From the NCBI GenBank assembly GCA_001636495.1, contig KV440964.1, forward strand, positions 884,666-948,665: a stretch of DNA of 64,000 nt, given 5' to 3'. Origin of the DNA: Sutcliffiella horikoshii (GTDB lineage: Bacteria > Bacillota > Bacilli > Bacillales > Bacillaceae_I). Numbering within the stretch: position 1 is the first letter of the stretch; every line of letters begins with the position of its first letter. The notes beneath the pieces are model-generated. The model was not told the DNA's origin. It did no database searches and saw only the letters and a program-made list of their open reading frames with translations. The position numbers and the translations under genes are program-made. This document shows, piece after piece, positions 15,888-25,974 of the stretch.

Positions 15888-16610
15888 TTATTGTATAGGC
15901 TGGGGAACTTTTGTTGAGTTCCTTCCTAGTTTCTGCAGACCAAGTAAATCAATTAGGCTAAAACCAGCTTTGGAAAGAATCGGTAGAAACACAAAAAGAA
16001 TGGTATCAGTTACTTGTCCAAAGAGATGAACACCAGAAGGTCCGAGGATCCAGAATGTAGGGTATCCGAACCAAAGTATGGTAAGGTATCCAGCCACGAT
16101 AAGGTAAAAGCGATGTAACTTAGTGCTTTGTGACATGGCCTTGCGTCTAAGCGGCCACCAAATGATATACATGATAAATATCAGCCCTACCCAACCTAAT
16201 CCATACCAAAAGTACCTTACCGAGGTTGGAGATAGGTCTGCAATCAAGCCTGTCAAAATCATAAACACATCTGCTGCTATTAGCCCTCCAATTAGCACTT
16301 TATCTTTTGGCATGTAATGCATAGCGGTAAAAGCTAGTGCCACAAGTAAAAGTGGTGTTGTCACTAACCAGTCCAGGTACCGTGCAAAATAAGTCACTTT
16401 ATCCCCGATCATTACATGTCCCTGTCCTAGTGCCATTGCTGCATATGCAGTACCAGACCAAGCAACAATGATGAAGGCAAGCAGGTATTCTGCTCTCGGC
16501 AACCCTTTTCGTTTGAAACCCATAATCGCAAATATAACAGCTGCTATGAACATAACCGCTACATAGAACCATAGAAGATTAGCCTCAAGGGGATACATCT
16601 CTGTGTACAC
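15888..16610 (-). CDS. Microbial rhodopsin with xenorhodopsin hallmarks
   Basis: A seven-helix retinal protein, about 240 residues. Helix C has ARYLDWLVTTPLLL (acceptor Asp about 80; bacteriorhodopsin Asp96 replaced by Ala). Helix F has the retinal pocket WFGYPTFW. Helix G reads FLPILSKAGFSLID: Schiff-base Lys about 214, Pro in place of bacteriorhodopsin Asp212, and Asp seven residues after Lys. Pro and this Asp are features of Anabaena sensory rhodopsin and inward-pumping xenorhodopsins. Upstream in-frame codons read through a repeat half copy; GTG 16610 after AAGTGAG (or ATG 16598) is the likely start. No retinal synthesis gene is nearby. Confidence 0.9.
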   Translation of the reverse strand: MYTEMYPLEANLLWFYVAVMFIAAVIFAIMGFKRKGLPRAEYLLAFIIVAWSGTAYAAMALGQGHVMIGDKVTYFARYLDWLVTTPLLLVALAFTAMHYMPKDKVLIGGLIAADVFMILTGLIADLSPTSVRYFWYGLGWVGLIFIMYIIWWPLRRKAMSQSTKLHRFYLIVAGYLTILWFGYPTFWILGPSGVHLFGQVTDTILFVFLPILSKAGFSLIDLLGLQKLGRNSTKVPQPIQ

Positions 16611-16637
16611 AATATTCAACTCACTTTTTAAGTTTTT

Positions 16638-16662
16638 ATTTGGGTCGAGGGGCACGCTGACC
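16638..16662 (+). repeat. Dispersed palindromic repeat, half copy
   Basis: TGGGTCGAGGGGCACGCTGA followed by CCC, just upstream of the rhodopsin start. Its presence in the upstream in-frame extension shows that the extension is not native rhodopsin sequence. Confidence 0.6.
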
Positions 16663-16732
16663 CATTCTAAGGTGAAATAGACTTGCTTTACCAGTGTTAC
16701 TAACATCTTATGTACCTAATGAGCGACGCTGC

Positions 16733-17095
16733 TTAGTGTCTCTTTCCTGTGCGTCCCCGTTTCATCTCTTCCAATTTAACTTCTTTTACCGTTTCCGTTT
16801 CTTTATAAAAGCTGATTGTAACATTGACCCCGAATTCCCTGTCCCCATCTTTTAACCATAACCTGAATTTTTCTGCTGTTAAGATCGGTCCTTCCTGTCT
16901 GCCCACATGAAGGTAATCCACTATATCAGCTTTTGGGTATGCCTCTTTCGTCCGTTTCATCGCGAGTTGTCCCCACTTTGCGTAGCTTGGCACTTGTTCA
17001 CTTGATTGCTGTATTGCCTCTGCGGGGGAAACTGGTTGAATTCCCATTAGCAGTAGGATTGCCAAACATGAAAGTAGTATAGTTTTCTTTTTCAT
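16733..17095 (-). CDS. DUF3889-type secreted protein
   Basis: A 120-residue exported protein with a clear signal peptide (MKKKTILLSCLAILLLMGIQ, cleavage near the Ala at residue 25-27). The mature part has PSYAKWGQLAMKRTKEAYP, ADIVDYLHVGRQ and FGVNVTISFYKETE, typical of the DUF3889 family of Bacillus, whose role is not known. The ribosome binding site is GGAGGG. It is upstream of the rhodopsin on the same strand, 122 bases away, but need not be functionally linked. Confidence 0.75.
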   Translation of the reverse strand: MKKKTILLSCLAILLLMGIQPVSPAEAIQQSSEQVPSYAKWGQLAMKRTKEAYPKADIVDYLHVGRQEGPILTAEKFRLWLKDGDREFGVNVTISFYKETETVKEVKLEEMKRGRTGKRH

Positions 17096-17154
17096 TGTAA
17101 ATCCCTCCAGTTATCAGTTATTGTGCCCAAATGAAGTTATTTTATTTTGGATAA

Positions 17155-17361
17155 GTATCTAGGATTGGAAAAGAAAAGATTCCGGAGCTCACGGATAAAG
17201 AGGCGGTAGGTACTTGGATGGTGTACGAAGAGGAGTACGTAGTGGATTATAAGAAAGAGCTTGGGGTTGCGGAATTTCAGGTTATGTTGGTTTTTGATAG
17301 AGAAAAATTGGTTTTTAAAGCGAATGGTGTGGAGGAATTATATGAATATTTCGAGAACTGA
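17155..17361 (+). pseudogene. 3' fragment of an unknown gene, part of element B
   Basis: An open frame without a start or binding site, bounded upstream by TAA at 17152. It ends FQVMLVFDREKLVFKANG, VEELYEYFEN, stop. Copy D (42666-42756) reads FPVMMVFDREKLLFKTNE and VEELYEFFED with its stop at the same point. Both are therefore remnants of the same protein family, which is not recognised. The fragment is followed by the conserved block of the four-copy element. Confidence 0.55.
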
Positions 17362-17560
17362 CTTTTTGGATTTTAAAAGTAAATCTTGGGCTATTACTTT
17401 TTTAAGATAGAAAATTTTAATCAAACGTTTGATCAATTTTATATTTGAAGTTGTAAGAACTGTGATTGTAGTAGTTCGGGTTATATCGACTATTTATGCA
17501 TGGTATTTTGAAATAGTTTACAGCAGCTGAGGAGTTCCACTTGTTGGAGTAGATGGGTGG
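17272..17560 (+). repeat. Four-copy element, copy B
   Basis: Contains the gene fragment shared with copy D, the palindrome CAAACGTTTG (17422-17431) and TATCGACTATT at 17484, again exactly 62 bases after the palindrome, followed by TGCATGGTAT. The segment TAGTAGTTCGGG before the second block is shared with copy C. Confidence 0.7.
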
Positions 17561-17608
17561 AGGGACCTGAACACATGCCCTTTATCATTTTAACGCTGCG
17601 TAGAAAAA

Positions 17609-17636
17609 ACGGGTCAGCGTGCCTGTCCCCTCAACC
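17609..17636 (-). repeat. Dispersed palindromic repeat, inverted half copy
   Basis: ACGGGTCAGCGTGCCTGTCC followed by CCTCAACCCC. It lies in the non-coding gap between element B and the small gene at 17733. Confidence 0.75.
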
Positions 17637-17660
17637 CCCTCAAACCCTTGCAGGAAAGAA

Positions 17661-17674
17661 AAGGAAGCGCTTTC
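17661..17674 (+). promoter_or_regulatory. Possible cre-like site
   Basis: AGGAAGCGCTTTCA matches the cre consensus at 12 of 14 positions, 47 bases before the small-gene binding site. It is a sequence match only. Confidence 0.3.
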
Positions 17675-17732
17675 AAGCGGAATTTGTATTTACAGATAAT
17701 TTTTCCAAACCTATAATGATAAAGGAGGTTTT

Positions 17733-17843
17733 TTGTTTGAAAAGGGTGGAAAAAGTCGAAAGTCTAGGAAACTAGCATTTGTTTTTGGAATATTATCACT
17801 TTTGGGTTTTGTGATAATTCTACTAATCTTCACAATAAATTAA
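17733..17843 (+). CDS. 36-residue single-helix membrane peptide
   Basis: AAAGGAGG (17721-17728) precedes TTG 17733 by four bases. The product has a strongly basic start (FEKGGKSRKSRK) and one hydrophobic helix (LAFVFGILSLLGFVIILLIF). The perfect ribosome binding site and positive-inside layout argue for a real small membrane protein. Function is unknown. Confidence 0.5.
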   Translation: MFEKGGKSRKSRKLAFVFGILSLLGFVIILLIFTIN

Positions 17844-17980
17844 TGCTAGGTTCATAATAGGCCTATACAATAATCACTGGGAAACATTTGTTGCAAATTT
17901 CCTCTAAAAGTTAGAAAGAATCGCAAACCAACACGATTCTGCAAAGGGAAAATAATTTTCATTAAATGGGAGGAAAGAAA

Positions 17981-20900
17981 TTGAAAAGACAACATAAGAG
18001 GGGAATAAGTATTGTCACGCTCATATTTTTGATCACAAGTTTATTTGCACCAGTGGCTAATACGAATGTGAAAGCGGACACAATTCTTGCTACAGATCTC
18101 ATTATTTCCGAATATATTGAGGGAACTTCTTTTAACAAAGCCATTGAACTATTTAATGGCACAGGAAATGAAATAGACCTGAGCGGTTATACACTTGAAC
18201 ATTATAATAATAGTGCGAGTGCAACGACAGGTGCTACCACAACCAATCTTGTACTACCTTTAGATGGCAAACTTACAAGTGGGGATACATACGTAATCGC
18301 TCATAAGAGTGCAGCCGAAGAAATACTTGCTAAAGCTGATTTAATCGAAGAAAGTGCAAGAGTCATCAATTTTAACGGAAACGATCAAATTGTCCTGAAA
18401 AAAGATGGACAAGTCGTGGATTCCATTGGCCAAGTTGGTTCCGTTGCAAATGTACTTGCTGATGTTTCTCTAGTAAGGAACAGCGATGTTACAGCAGGGG
18501 ATACCATCATTAATGATGCTTTTGATAGAAACATAGAATGGACCAATTTAGGGGTAAATGTTTTTTCTGATCTCGGAAAACACACCTTTGGAGCTTCCGA
18601 ACCTGAAGATCCGACCGACCCTAGTGATCCGACCGATCCAGAACCAGCTCCAACCGTTTCCATTGCAGACGCGCGCGAACTTGGTGAAGGCAACACGGTA
18701 ACGTTTGAAGGAATTGCAACAACGAATACCGGACTATGGGGTTATGATACTTTTTACATGCAAGACGAATCAGCAGGAATGCTCGTCTTTAATAGTCTGC
18801 AAAATGTTAAACCGGGAGACAATGTAAGAATTACCGGTGAATTGATTACTTATAATAATGAATTGGAAATCAAACCAACCAAACAAGAAATTCTTTCATC
18901 TGGAAATGAACTTCCGGCTGCCCTTGCTGTGACGCAAGTGGATGAAAGCACGCAAGGTGAATGGTTAAAGCTTGAAAACGTGACGATTTCTAACATGACA
19001 AAAGACAATTTTGGGACAGCTACGTTCCAAGCAGTTTTTGAAAGTGGAGAAAGCGTTACCGTTATTCACGATAATCGTACAGGTTCCACTTATGATGACG
19101 TGATTAAGCAATACAAAGAAGGCGAACTAGTTCATCTAACAGGAGTTGGTTCTGTTAATAGAACCGGCTATCACTTAAAGACTACTGGTCTAGAAAGCTA
19201 TGATTTAGTGAACAAACCAGCTGTGTATACAACTCAAACAGAAGGTGTTGTAGCAGCAGGTACGAAAATTGAATTGAAATCAGGTACAGAAGGTGCTGAA
19301 ATTTTCTATACGACGGATGGTTCAACTCCAAGTACAGAAAGCACAAAGTACACACAACCAATCGCTCTAGAAACTGGTGAAACAACCATTAAAGCTATCG
19401 CAGTTTCTGATGGAACCGAAAGTGAAGTATTCAGCTTTACTTACAGAATCCTGAATACAGATGGTATCTATATCCATGAGATTCAAGGAAAAGGGCATGT
19501 CTCTGAATATAATGGTTCTACTGTGAAAGCTGTCACGGGTGTGGTAACACATGTCTTCAATCGAAACGGCTTTGTCATGCAAGATCATGAGAATGCAGAT
19601 GATGACGACGCAACATCCGAAGCAATTGAAGTAAACTTTAACGATCATGGAGTTTCTGTTGGAGATACAGTTTCTGTAGACGGAACAGTGACAGAAACTC
19701 TTGGAGGTGCGAACCTTTCCAGAACACAAATCACTGGATCTGCAGTAACAAAAACAGGCACAGCTGCCCTTCCTGAGCCCGTTGTAATTGGGGAAGATGT
19801 TTTCCCTCCAAACAAAATCATCGATAACGATAAGATGGCATCTTTTGATCCAGAAGAAGATGGCATTGATTTCTGGGAATCCCTTGAATACATGCGTCTT
19901 TCATTACCAGATGCACTTGTATTGGGACCACCATATTCCGGTGAGGTTCCAATCATCGTGGAAAGCACAACAAATAACGAATTGAATTTAAATGGTGGAT
20001 TAAATATCGCAGCAGACGATTATAATCCTGAAAAAATCATGCTTTCAGGTACTGGCACTACGTATAAAGCCGGCGATCGATTTGATGGAGATGTAGTTGG
20101 TATTCTTTCCTATTCAAGTTCAGGCTACCGACTAGTGACAGATAGAAATACGTTGCCGAATGTCATCCCGTCAACGATCAAACCTGAAGTTACGCATATT
20201 GAACCTGCAGAAGATAAATTGACTGTAGCTAATTACAATATTGAAAACTTCTCCAACAACAAAGCAAATACACCAGATGCAAAAGTGGAAAGAATCGCAA
20301 AATCATTTGTAGATAATATGAAATCTCCTGATATCATTACGCTAGTAGAGGTTCAGGATAATGATGGACAGACTGATTCTGGTAATACAGATGCTTCCGA
20401 AAGCTATGCGCGCTTGATTGAAGCAATTAAAGTTGCCGGCGGTCCAGCATATGATTGGACGGACGTTGCACCTGTCAATAACACGAACGGTGGTGCACCA
20501 GGAGCAAATATCCGTGTGGGTTACCTGTTCAACCCTGAACGAGTGGATTTAGTTGATGCTACTGAAGGTACAGCAACTCAAGCAAACTCTTGGACAGAAG
20601 AAGGCACCCTGACGCTTAACCCGGGTGTAGTCAATCCTGCTGCATTCAATAACACTCGTAAACCGATTGCTGCTGAATTTGAATTCCAAGGTGAGCGTGT
20701 CGTTGTTATAGGTACGCATCTTAATTCAAAAGGTGGAGACCAATCTCTTTGGGGATCAAACCAACCGCCAATATTGGGATCAGAAACTGAGCGCATTCAA
20801 TTGGCTCAAGAAATTAACAATTTCGTTGCTGCTGGTCTTGAAAAAAATCCTGCATTGAATGTGGTGGTTGCAGGAGACATGAATGATTTTGAATTCACGC

Positions 20901-23900
20901 CAGCTCTTGCAGCATTAAAAGGCGATATTTTAACAAATATGGTGGAGCTTGTTCCTGCCGAAGATCGTTTCTCTTATTTCTTCCAAGGAAACAACCAAGT
21001 ATTAGACCATATCTTAGTTTCTAATAATCTAGTACCAAACACAAAAGTTGATATGGTTCATATCAATGCGAATTTCACAGATGCACAAGGTCGCGCATCT
21101 GACCATGATCCTATGTTGGTTCAACTTGATTTAGCGGCAGAACCAGCTGAACCAACTGGACCAGACCTAACAATTTTCCATACGAATGACACTCATTCCG
21201 CATTGGATTTTATGCCAAAAACTATTACGAAACTAAAAGAACTTAGAGAAGTTTCCCCGGATGGACTGCTTCTTCATGCAGGTGATGCATTCACTGGAAC
21301 ATTGTATTTCAATGAATTCCAAGGTGCAGCAGACCTTGCCATGATGAACTTGATGGGCTTTGACGCGATGACGTTTGGTAACCATGAATTTGACTTAGGT
21401 TCTTCCCCAGAAGGCCATCAAGCATTGGTTGACTTTGTTAAGGGCGCGAATTTCCCATTAGTAAGTGCGAACGTTGATTTTTCAAAAGATGCGAAGTTCG
21501 ATGGACTATTCAACGACTCCATTGAATCAGCATATGAAAGTGGCCAAATTTATGACGGTATCATTAAAGAAGTAAACGGCGAGAAAGTTGGTATTTTCGG
21601 TTTAACTACAGAAGAAACAGCTGATATCTCAAGCCCAGGCACCATTGAATTCCAGAACTATCTGGAAGAGGCTCAAAAAGCCGTTGATTATTTAGAAGGA
21701 CAAGGTGTCAACCGAATCGTCGCTTTGACGCATATCGGATATGACGACAATGCAGCAATCGACAATGACCTGGTTCTTGCTGAAGAAGTAGAAGGCATTG
21801 ACGTAATCGTAGGCGGACATAGCCATACAGCATTGTCCAAACCTGTAGTAGTAAATAATGATGACACACCAACCTTGATCGTTCAAACAGGTAATGCAAA
21901 CAACAACCTTGGTGTGTTGAATGTTAATTTTGACGAAAATGGTGTTATTACATCACATGATGGTCACATTATCGCAATCACAGATAAAATTGCCGCAGAC
22001 CCAGAAGCGGTAGAAGTGCTTGCGCCATTTAAACAACGTGTGGATGAAGTATCAAGAACCGAAATTGGTGTAACTACAGCTAAAGCATTGGACAACCCAC
22101 GTACGGGTGGCGACAATACAAAGCCAAGTGTACGTCGAAACGAAACAATCCTTGGTAATCTGATTACTGACGGAATGCTAGAGAAAGCGAAAGAGTTCAC
22201 TAAAAAGGATGTCATCATGGCATTGCAAAATGGTGGGGGAATCCGCGCGGGGATCAATGAAGGACCGATCACTGTTGGAGAAGTCATCACTGTTCTTCCA
22301 TTTGCCAACACACTGGCAACGATGGACTTGACTGGTGCAGAGCTTAAGGAAGCATTTGAACTAAGCTTTGGTCAATACCCAGGCGAAAATGGCGGTTTCT
22401 TACATGTAGCTGGCGGGAAGATAGAATTTGATTCTACGAAACCTGCAGGCAAACGTGTAGTATCCATCAAGTATTTAAATGAAAATGGAAAATATGTAAA
22501 AGTGCAAGACGGTAACACATACACGATTGCAACGAATGCATTCACAGCAAAAGGCGGAGACGGTTATGATGTTTTTGCAAAAGCTTATGCTGACGGCCGT
22601 GTAACGGATCTTGGCTTATCTGATTGGGAAAACTTCCGCGATCACTTAGTAAGTGTCGGAAGCGAAGGAATCCCGACTGAATTGGAAGGCCGAATCACGG
22701 ATCTAAAAGGTCAATTTGATCTGACTGTTATGCATACAAATGATATTCATTCGGCTTTGGAAAACTTACCGAAGACCATTACCGCTGTAAAAGAAATAAG
22801 AGAAGAAAACCCGGATGCATTGCTTCTTGACGCAGGGGATGTATTCACAGGTACTTTATATTTCAATGAATTCAAAGGAGAAGCTGAACTTGCCTTAATG
22901 AACCTGATGGGCATTGACGCAATGACGTTCGGTAACCATGAATTTGACTTAGGTTCTTCACCTGAAGGCCATCAAGCATTGGCTAACTTTGTTGAGGGAG
23001 CTAACTTCCCATTTGTAAGTGCAAACGTTGATTTTTCAAATGATGCGAAGTTTGATGGACTATTCAATGACTCCATTGAAGCAGCATATGAGAATGGTGA
23101 AATCTATAATGGAATCATCAAAGAAGTAAATGGAGAGCAAATTGGTATCTTCGGTTTAACAACGGAAGAAACAGCTGACATCTCAAGCCCAGGCTCCATT
23201 ACTTTTGAAAATTATCTAGAAGCAGCAGAAAATGCAGTTGCTTCCTTAGAAGCACAAGGCGTAAATAAAATCATTGCATTAACTCATATTGGATTTGACG
23301 ATAATGCAGCAATTGACAATGACCTTGTCCTTGCAGAACAAGTAGAAGGCATTGACATTATCGTAGGTGGACATAGCCATACAGCATTGTCTAAACCAGT
23401 AGTGGTTGCGAAAGATGATACGCCAACTGTCATCGTACAAACTGGAAATGCTAACAACAATCTTGGTTTACTAGATGTACGATTCGACGAGAATGGTGTG
23501 ATTATTGAAAACGACGGACAATTAATCGCAGTCAGCAGTAAAGTAGCTGACCCAGAAGCAGTGGAAGTATTAGCACCATTTAAAGCGCGTGTTGATGCGG
23601 TTTCAAATGAAGAAATCGGGGTAACAACTCCAATTGCATTAGAAAACCCACGTACGGACGGCGACAATACAAAGCCAAGTGTACGTAAAAACGAAACAAT
23701 CCTTGGTAACCTGATTACCGACGGAATGCTAGCAAAAGCGAAAGATTTCACTGGTAAGAATGTCATCATGGCACTGCAAAACGGTGGCGGAATCCGGGCA
23801 GCGATCGATAAAGGTCCGATCACTGTAGGTGAAGTAATCGCAGTTCTTCCGTTTGCCAATACTCTGGCAACGATGGATCTGACTGGTGCAGAGCTTAAAG

Positions 23901-24424
23901 AAGCATTCGAACATAGTTTCAGTCAATATCCAGGCGAAAATGGCGGTTTCTTACACGTATCAGGCGGTCAAATAGAATTTGATTCTACTAAACCAGCAGG
24001 CGAACGTGTAGTATCCATAAAATATTTGGACGAAAACGGTCGTTTGGTAGAAATTAAAGACAATGAAACTTACACAATCGCAACGAATGCATTCACAGCA
24101 AAAGGTGGAGACGGATATGACGTCTTTGCAAAAGCTTATGCAGAAGGCCGTGTAACAGACTTAGGCCTATCAGATTGGGAAAACTTCCGCGAACACTTAG
24201 TGACTGTCGGTAGCGAAGGAATCCCAACTGAGATTGAAGGTAGATTTGTAGATGTAAGCTTAAATCCTCCGGGTGAAGAACCAGGAAAACCGGGAAAACC
24301 GGAAAAACCAGGCAAGCCGGAAAAACCAGGCAAGCCGGAAAAACCAGGTAAACCAGAAAAACCAGGCAAACCAGAAAAACCAGGTAAACCAGAAAAACCA
24401 GGTAAACCAGAAAAAAAAGAGTAG
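17981..24424 (+). CDS. Giant secreted YhcR-like nuclease / 5'-nucleotidase
   Basis: About 2147 residues; TTG 17981 follows GGGAGGAAAG. In order: signal peptide (to about 33), lamin-tail domain (about 38-195), OB-fold region (about 225-420), chitobiase-type segment, second OB-like region, endonuclease/exonuclease/phosphatase domain (about 744-1050, [13 protein letters not shown] to SDHDPM), then two full 5'-nucleotidases (from about 1061 and 1578, each with [19 protein letters not shown] and [12 protein letters not shown]). The tail is a PEKPGK repeat. B. subtilis YhcR (1217 residues) has one nucleotidase; here it is duplicated. Likely degrades extracellular DNA/RNA and nucleotides. No LPXTG anchor follows the repeat tail. 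Confidence 0.9.
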   Translation: MKRQHKRGISIVTLIFLITSLFAPVANTNVKADTILATDLIISEYIEGTSFNKAIELFNGTGNEIDLSGYTLEHYNNSASATTGATTTNLVLPLDGKLTSGDTYVIAHKSAAEEILAKADLIEESARVINFNGNDQIVLKKDGQVVDSIGQVGSVANVLADVSLVRNSDVTAGDTIINDAFDRNIEWTNLGVNVFSDLGKHTFGASEPEDPTDPSDPTDPEPAPTVSIADARELGEGNTVTFEGIATTNTGLWGYDTFYMQDESAGMLVFNSLQNVKPGDNVRITGELITYNNELEIKPTKQEILSSGNELPAALAVTQVDESTQGEWLKLENVTISNMTKDNFGTATFQAVFESGESVTVIHDNRTGSTYDDVIKQYKEGELVHLTGVGSVNRTGYHLKTTGLESYDLVNKPAVYTTQTEGVVAAGTKIELKSGTEGAEIFYTTDGSTPSTESTKYTQPIALETGETTIKAIAVSDGTESEVFSFTYRILNTDGIYIHEIQGKGHVSEYNGSTVKAVTGVVTHVFNRNGFVMQDHENADDDDATSEAIEVNFNDHGVSVGDTVSVDGTVTETLGGANLSRTQITGSAVTKTGTAALPEPVVIGEDVFPPNKIIDNDKMASFDPEEDGIDFWESLEYMRLSLPDALVLGPPYSGEVPIIVESTTNNELNLNGGLNIAADDYNPEKIMLSGTGTTYKAGDRFDGDVVGILSYSSSGYRLVTDRNTLPNVIPSTIKPEVTHIEPAEDKLTVANYNIENFSNNKANTPDAKVERIAKSFVDNMKSPDIITLVEVQDNDGQTDSGNTDASESYARLIEAIKVAGGPAYDWTDVAPVNNTNGGAPGANIRVGYLFNPERVDLVDATEGTATQANSWTEEGTLTLNPGVVNPAAFNNTRKPIAAEFEFQGERVVVIGTHLNSKGGDQSLWGSNQPPILGSETERIQLAQEINNFVAAGLEKNPALNVVVAGDMNDFEFTPALAALKGDILTNMVELVPAEDRFSYFFQGNNQVLDHILVSNNLVPNTKVDMVHINANFTDAQGRASDHDPMLVQLDLAAEPAEPTGPDLTIFHTNDTHSALDFMPKTITKLKELREVSPDGLLLHAGDAFTGTLYFNEFQGAADLAMMNLMGFDAMTFGNHEFDLGSSPEGHQALVDFVKGANFPLVSANVDFSKDAKFDGLFNDSIESAYESGQIYDGIIKEVNGEKVGIFGLTTEETADISSPGTIEFQNYLEEAQKAVDYLEGQGVNRIVALTHIGYDDNAAIDNDLVLAEEVEGIDVIVGGHSHTALSKPVVVNNDDTPTLIVQTGNANNNLGVLNVNFDENGVITSHDGHIIAITDKIAADPEAVEVLAPFKQRVDEVSRTEIGVTTAKALDNPRTGGDNTKPSVRRNETILGNLITDGMLEKAKEFTKKDVIMALQNGGGIRAGINEGPITVGEVITVLPFANTLATMDLTGAELKEAFELSFGQYPGENGGFLHVAGGKIEFDSTKPAGKRVVSIKYLNENGKYVKVQDGNTYTIATNAFTAKGGDGYDVFAKAYADGRVTDLGLSDWENFRDHLVSVGSEGIPTELEGRITDLKGQFDLTVMHTNDIHSALENLPKTITAVKEIREENPDALLLDAGDVFTGTLYFNEFKGEAELALMNLMGIDAMTFGNHEFDLGSSPEGHQALANFVEGANFPFVSANVDFSNDAKFDGLFNDSIEAAYENGEIYNGIIKEVNGEQIGIFGLTTEETADISSPGSITFENYLEAAENAVASLEAQGVNKIIALTHIGFDDNAAIDNDLVLAEQVEGIDIIVGGHSHTALSKPVVVAKDDTPTVIVQTGNANNNLGLLDVRFDENGVIIENDGQLIAVSSKVADPEAVEVLAPFKARVDAVSNEEIGVTTPIALENPRTDGDNTKPSVRKNETILGNLITDGMLAKAKDFTGKNVIMALQNGGGIRAAIDKGPITVGEVIAVLPFANTLATMDLTGAELKEAFEHSFSQYPGENGGFLHVSGGQIEFDSTKPAGERVVSIKYLDENGRLVEIKDNETYTIATNAFTAKGGDGYDVFAKAYAEGRVTDLGLSDWENFREHLVTVGSEGIPTEIEGRFVDVSLNPPGEEPGKPGKPEKPGKPEKPGKPEKPGKPEKPGKPEKPGKPEKPGKPEKKE

Positions 24425-24448
24425 AGGGGACAGGTACGCTGACCCGTC
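24425..24448 (+). repeat. Dispersed palindromic repeat, half copy at a stop codon
   Basis: AGGGGACAGGTACGCTGACC then CGTC, beginning immediately after the stop of the giant nuclease. The following CTTTAAAGTGT also follows the copy at 2196. Its position suggests it may have replaced the original 3' end of the gene. Confidence 0.75.
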
Positions 24449-24477
24449 ATTACTTTAAAGTGTCATAGAGTTTGTGT

Positions 24478-24515
24478 GGTGTGAGGATCTGCAGATCTTC
24501 ACACCATATTTTTTT
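24478..24515 (+). terminator. Rho-independent terminator
   Basis: GGTGTGAGGATCT (24478-24490) pairs with AGATCTTCACACC (24493-24505), one G-U pair, followed by ATATTTTTTTG. It ends the giant nuclease transcript. Confidence 0.8.
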
Positions 24516-24559
24516 GTTTGTTTTTAATGGGTGGGTGGGAAGATATTGTTTTTGCTTCT

Positions 24560-25024
24560 TTACCCTCCCTTTATTTTTGCTACACCCAACGCAAAGTGCC
24601 CAAATAATATGTTTTCGATAAGTTCTCCTTGTGACTCTTCACAATCGACAATCACAATTAGCTCGGAGTGAGCCCCCTTTAATAATCTTTGTTTCTTCTT
24701 TACGATTTTTTCCGTAAAGAGGCGAATGGCAAAACCTACAATAAACCCCACAAATGCCCCTATTAATCCCCAATAGATCGGCCCCCATGCTAGCTTAAAC
24801 CCTATACTGGCTCCAATAACTGAAAATCCAGTCGCAAGTGCTGCTCCGATATCAATAAGCGAAGTTCCATCTGAATGATGGAGGGTATCGAATAATTTAT
24901 GTTCCTCTGTTCTGTTATCGAGAGGGATGACAAATATCTTATCCCTTTCAATTCCCTTCTTCTCAAGGGTGGAAATAGCCATCTCTATATGAACGGAGTG
25001 TTTAAATGTTGAAAATAATTGCAT
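24560..25024 (-). CDS. Membrane protein with glycine-rich hairpin helices
   Basis: A 154-residue protein with a ferredoxin-like N-terminus (QLFSTFKHSVHIEMAISTLE, DKIFVIPLDN), two glycine-rich membrane segments (GAALATGFSVIGASIG, YWGLIGAFVGFIVGFAI) and a soluble end (ELIVIVDCEESQ). The layout recalls general-stress proteins that combine an N-terminal alpha/beta segment with a glycine zipper, but no family is firmly recognised. It follows the next gene by three bases on the minus strand and so forms an operon with it. Confidence 0.6.
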   Translation of the reverse strand: MQLFSTFKHSVHIEMAISTLEKKGIERDKIFVIPLDNRTEEHKLFDTLHHSDGTSLIDIGAALATGFSVIGASIGFKLAWGPIYWGLIGAFVGFIVGFAIRLFTEKIVKKKQRLLKGAHSELIVIVDCEESQGELIENILFGHFALGVAKIKGG

Positions 25025-25027
25025 CCG

Positions 25028-25816
25028 CTAGTCCACCTTTTGCCCTTTTAATACCCGAAAGGAGGGAGATTGGTAATTCTTCATAAAGAAGCCGCGTTGT
25101 TCTTTATCATATAATTTATTATTTTCAACCGTGTTAATATAAGAATCATAAATAGAAAAACCATATAGAGATGGGAAAAACAGTAACCACTCTGGATGCA
25201 TAACCGCGGTAGCCTTGTCTATTTCCCCTAGAAACAAAAGTGAAATGGCTTCAAGACCATGAGAATAATAAAAAAAGACAACACACCATATGATAACGAA
25301 AAATGCTGTTACAATTCTATGTAGATAAAGTTGACCTAATCCTGGTATGAAAAGTGACCAAAGGACTGCCATAACTGGATTTCTTTTATCCAAATAATTT
25401 ATTTCAAGCGCGCCGATACTAAAGGAATTGAACTTATGTTCCTCCCGTTCTGCCAACACATAAACTTTATTCATATCGACCGTTGTACGATAGCTATCCC
25501 AAATTGCAAATATATAAACAGGAATATAAATTAATAACCATTGAGTATCTAAAATATCTTTTGCCTTATCGATGTCACCTTGAAAAGAATAAATCATAGC
25601 CAAATTAACATTGGATTTAATATTGACTAAAACCTCCCAAATAAACAACACAAATCCCCTGAGATATTTTGACAAAAGAAGATGCCCAAACCCAGGAAAG
25701 GCAGCACTCCACCAAGCAATGATATAAGGATTTCTAAGATGGATTTGGGTCGTACCTAGTATACTGACATGTGCTCTATACCTTCTTGCTGTGTTGTCAT
25801 TACTATAATTCTCCAT
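25028..25816 (-). CDS. Multi-pass membrane protein with two homologous halves
   Basis: A 262-residue protein with two related halves: IIAWWSAAFPGFGHLLLSKY with SYRTTVDMNKVY, and VMAVLWSLFIPGLGQLYLHR with SYINTVENNKLY. Each half has membrane segments around a PGxG motif reminiscent of TM2-type helical hairpins, then a YxTxVxxNK-like stretch. This points to internal duplication. The start follows AAGGAG. It is the first gene of a two-gene minus-strand operon. Function is unknown. Confidence 0.65.
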   Translation of the reverse strand: MENYSNDNTARRYRAHVSILGTTQIHLRNPYIIAWWSAAFPGFGHLLLSKYLRGFVLFIWEVLVNIKSNVNLAMIYSFQGDIDKAKDILDTQWLLIYIPVYIFAIWDSYRTTVDMNKVYVLAEREEHKFNSFSIGALEINYLDKRNPVMAVLWSLFIPGLGQLYLHRIVTAFFVIIWCVVFFYYSHGLEAISLLFLGEIDKATAVMHPEWLLFFPSLYGFSIYDSYINTVENNKLYDKEQRGFFMKNYQSPSFRVLKGQKVD

Positions 25817-25881
25817 AATGTTCTCCTTATTAAAGACCGTTACATCTATATTTCCTCATTAGTTTTACTTTTATGCGGTTT

Positions 25882-25926
25882 ACAGGCACGGCGACCCACA
25901 ATGGGTCGCCGTGCCTGTCCCTTCAG
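25882..25926. repeat. Dispersed palindromic repeat, whole copy
   Basis: Exact 17-bp arms (25882-25898 and 25902-25918, ACAGGCACGGCGACCCA and its complement) around CAA. It lies between divergent genes, about 40 bases before the binding site of the pRiA4b-type gene. Confidence 0.85.
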
Positions 25927-25974
25927 CCCATCCCTATGCTAAAATTAAAGCAACACAATTAAAGGAGCGTCTCT

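Noticed and set aside
16611-16706. N-terminal extension of the rhodopsin
   Set aside because: The extension is encoded partly by a dispersed-repeat half copy and has no counterpart in rhodopsins.
15888-17095. Retinal synthesis gene next to the rhodopsin
   Set aside because: The neighbouring gene is a DUF3889-type secreted protein; no Blh, Brp or carotenoid enzyme is visible in the window.
23284-23859. Minus-strand open frame of 191 codons (and a similar one at 21964-22311)
   Set aside because: Both are antisense shadows at equivalent places in the duplicated nucleotidase modules, with no start signals or family resemblance.
24273-24458. Basic repeat protein in another frame over the PEKPGK tail
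   Set aside because: It is a frame-shifted shadow of the low-complexity coding repeat, without its own binding site.
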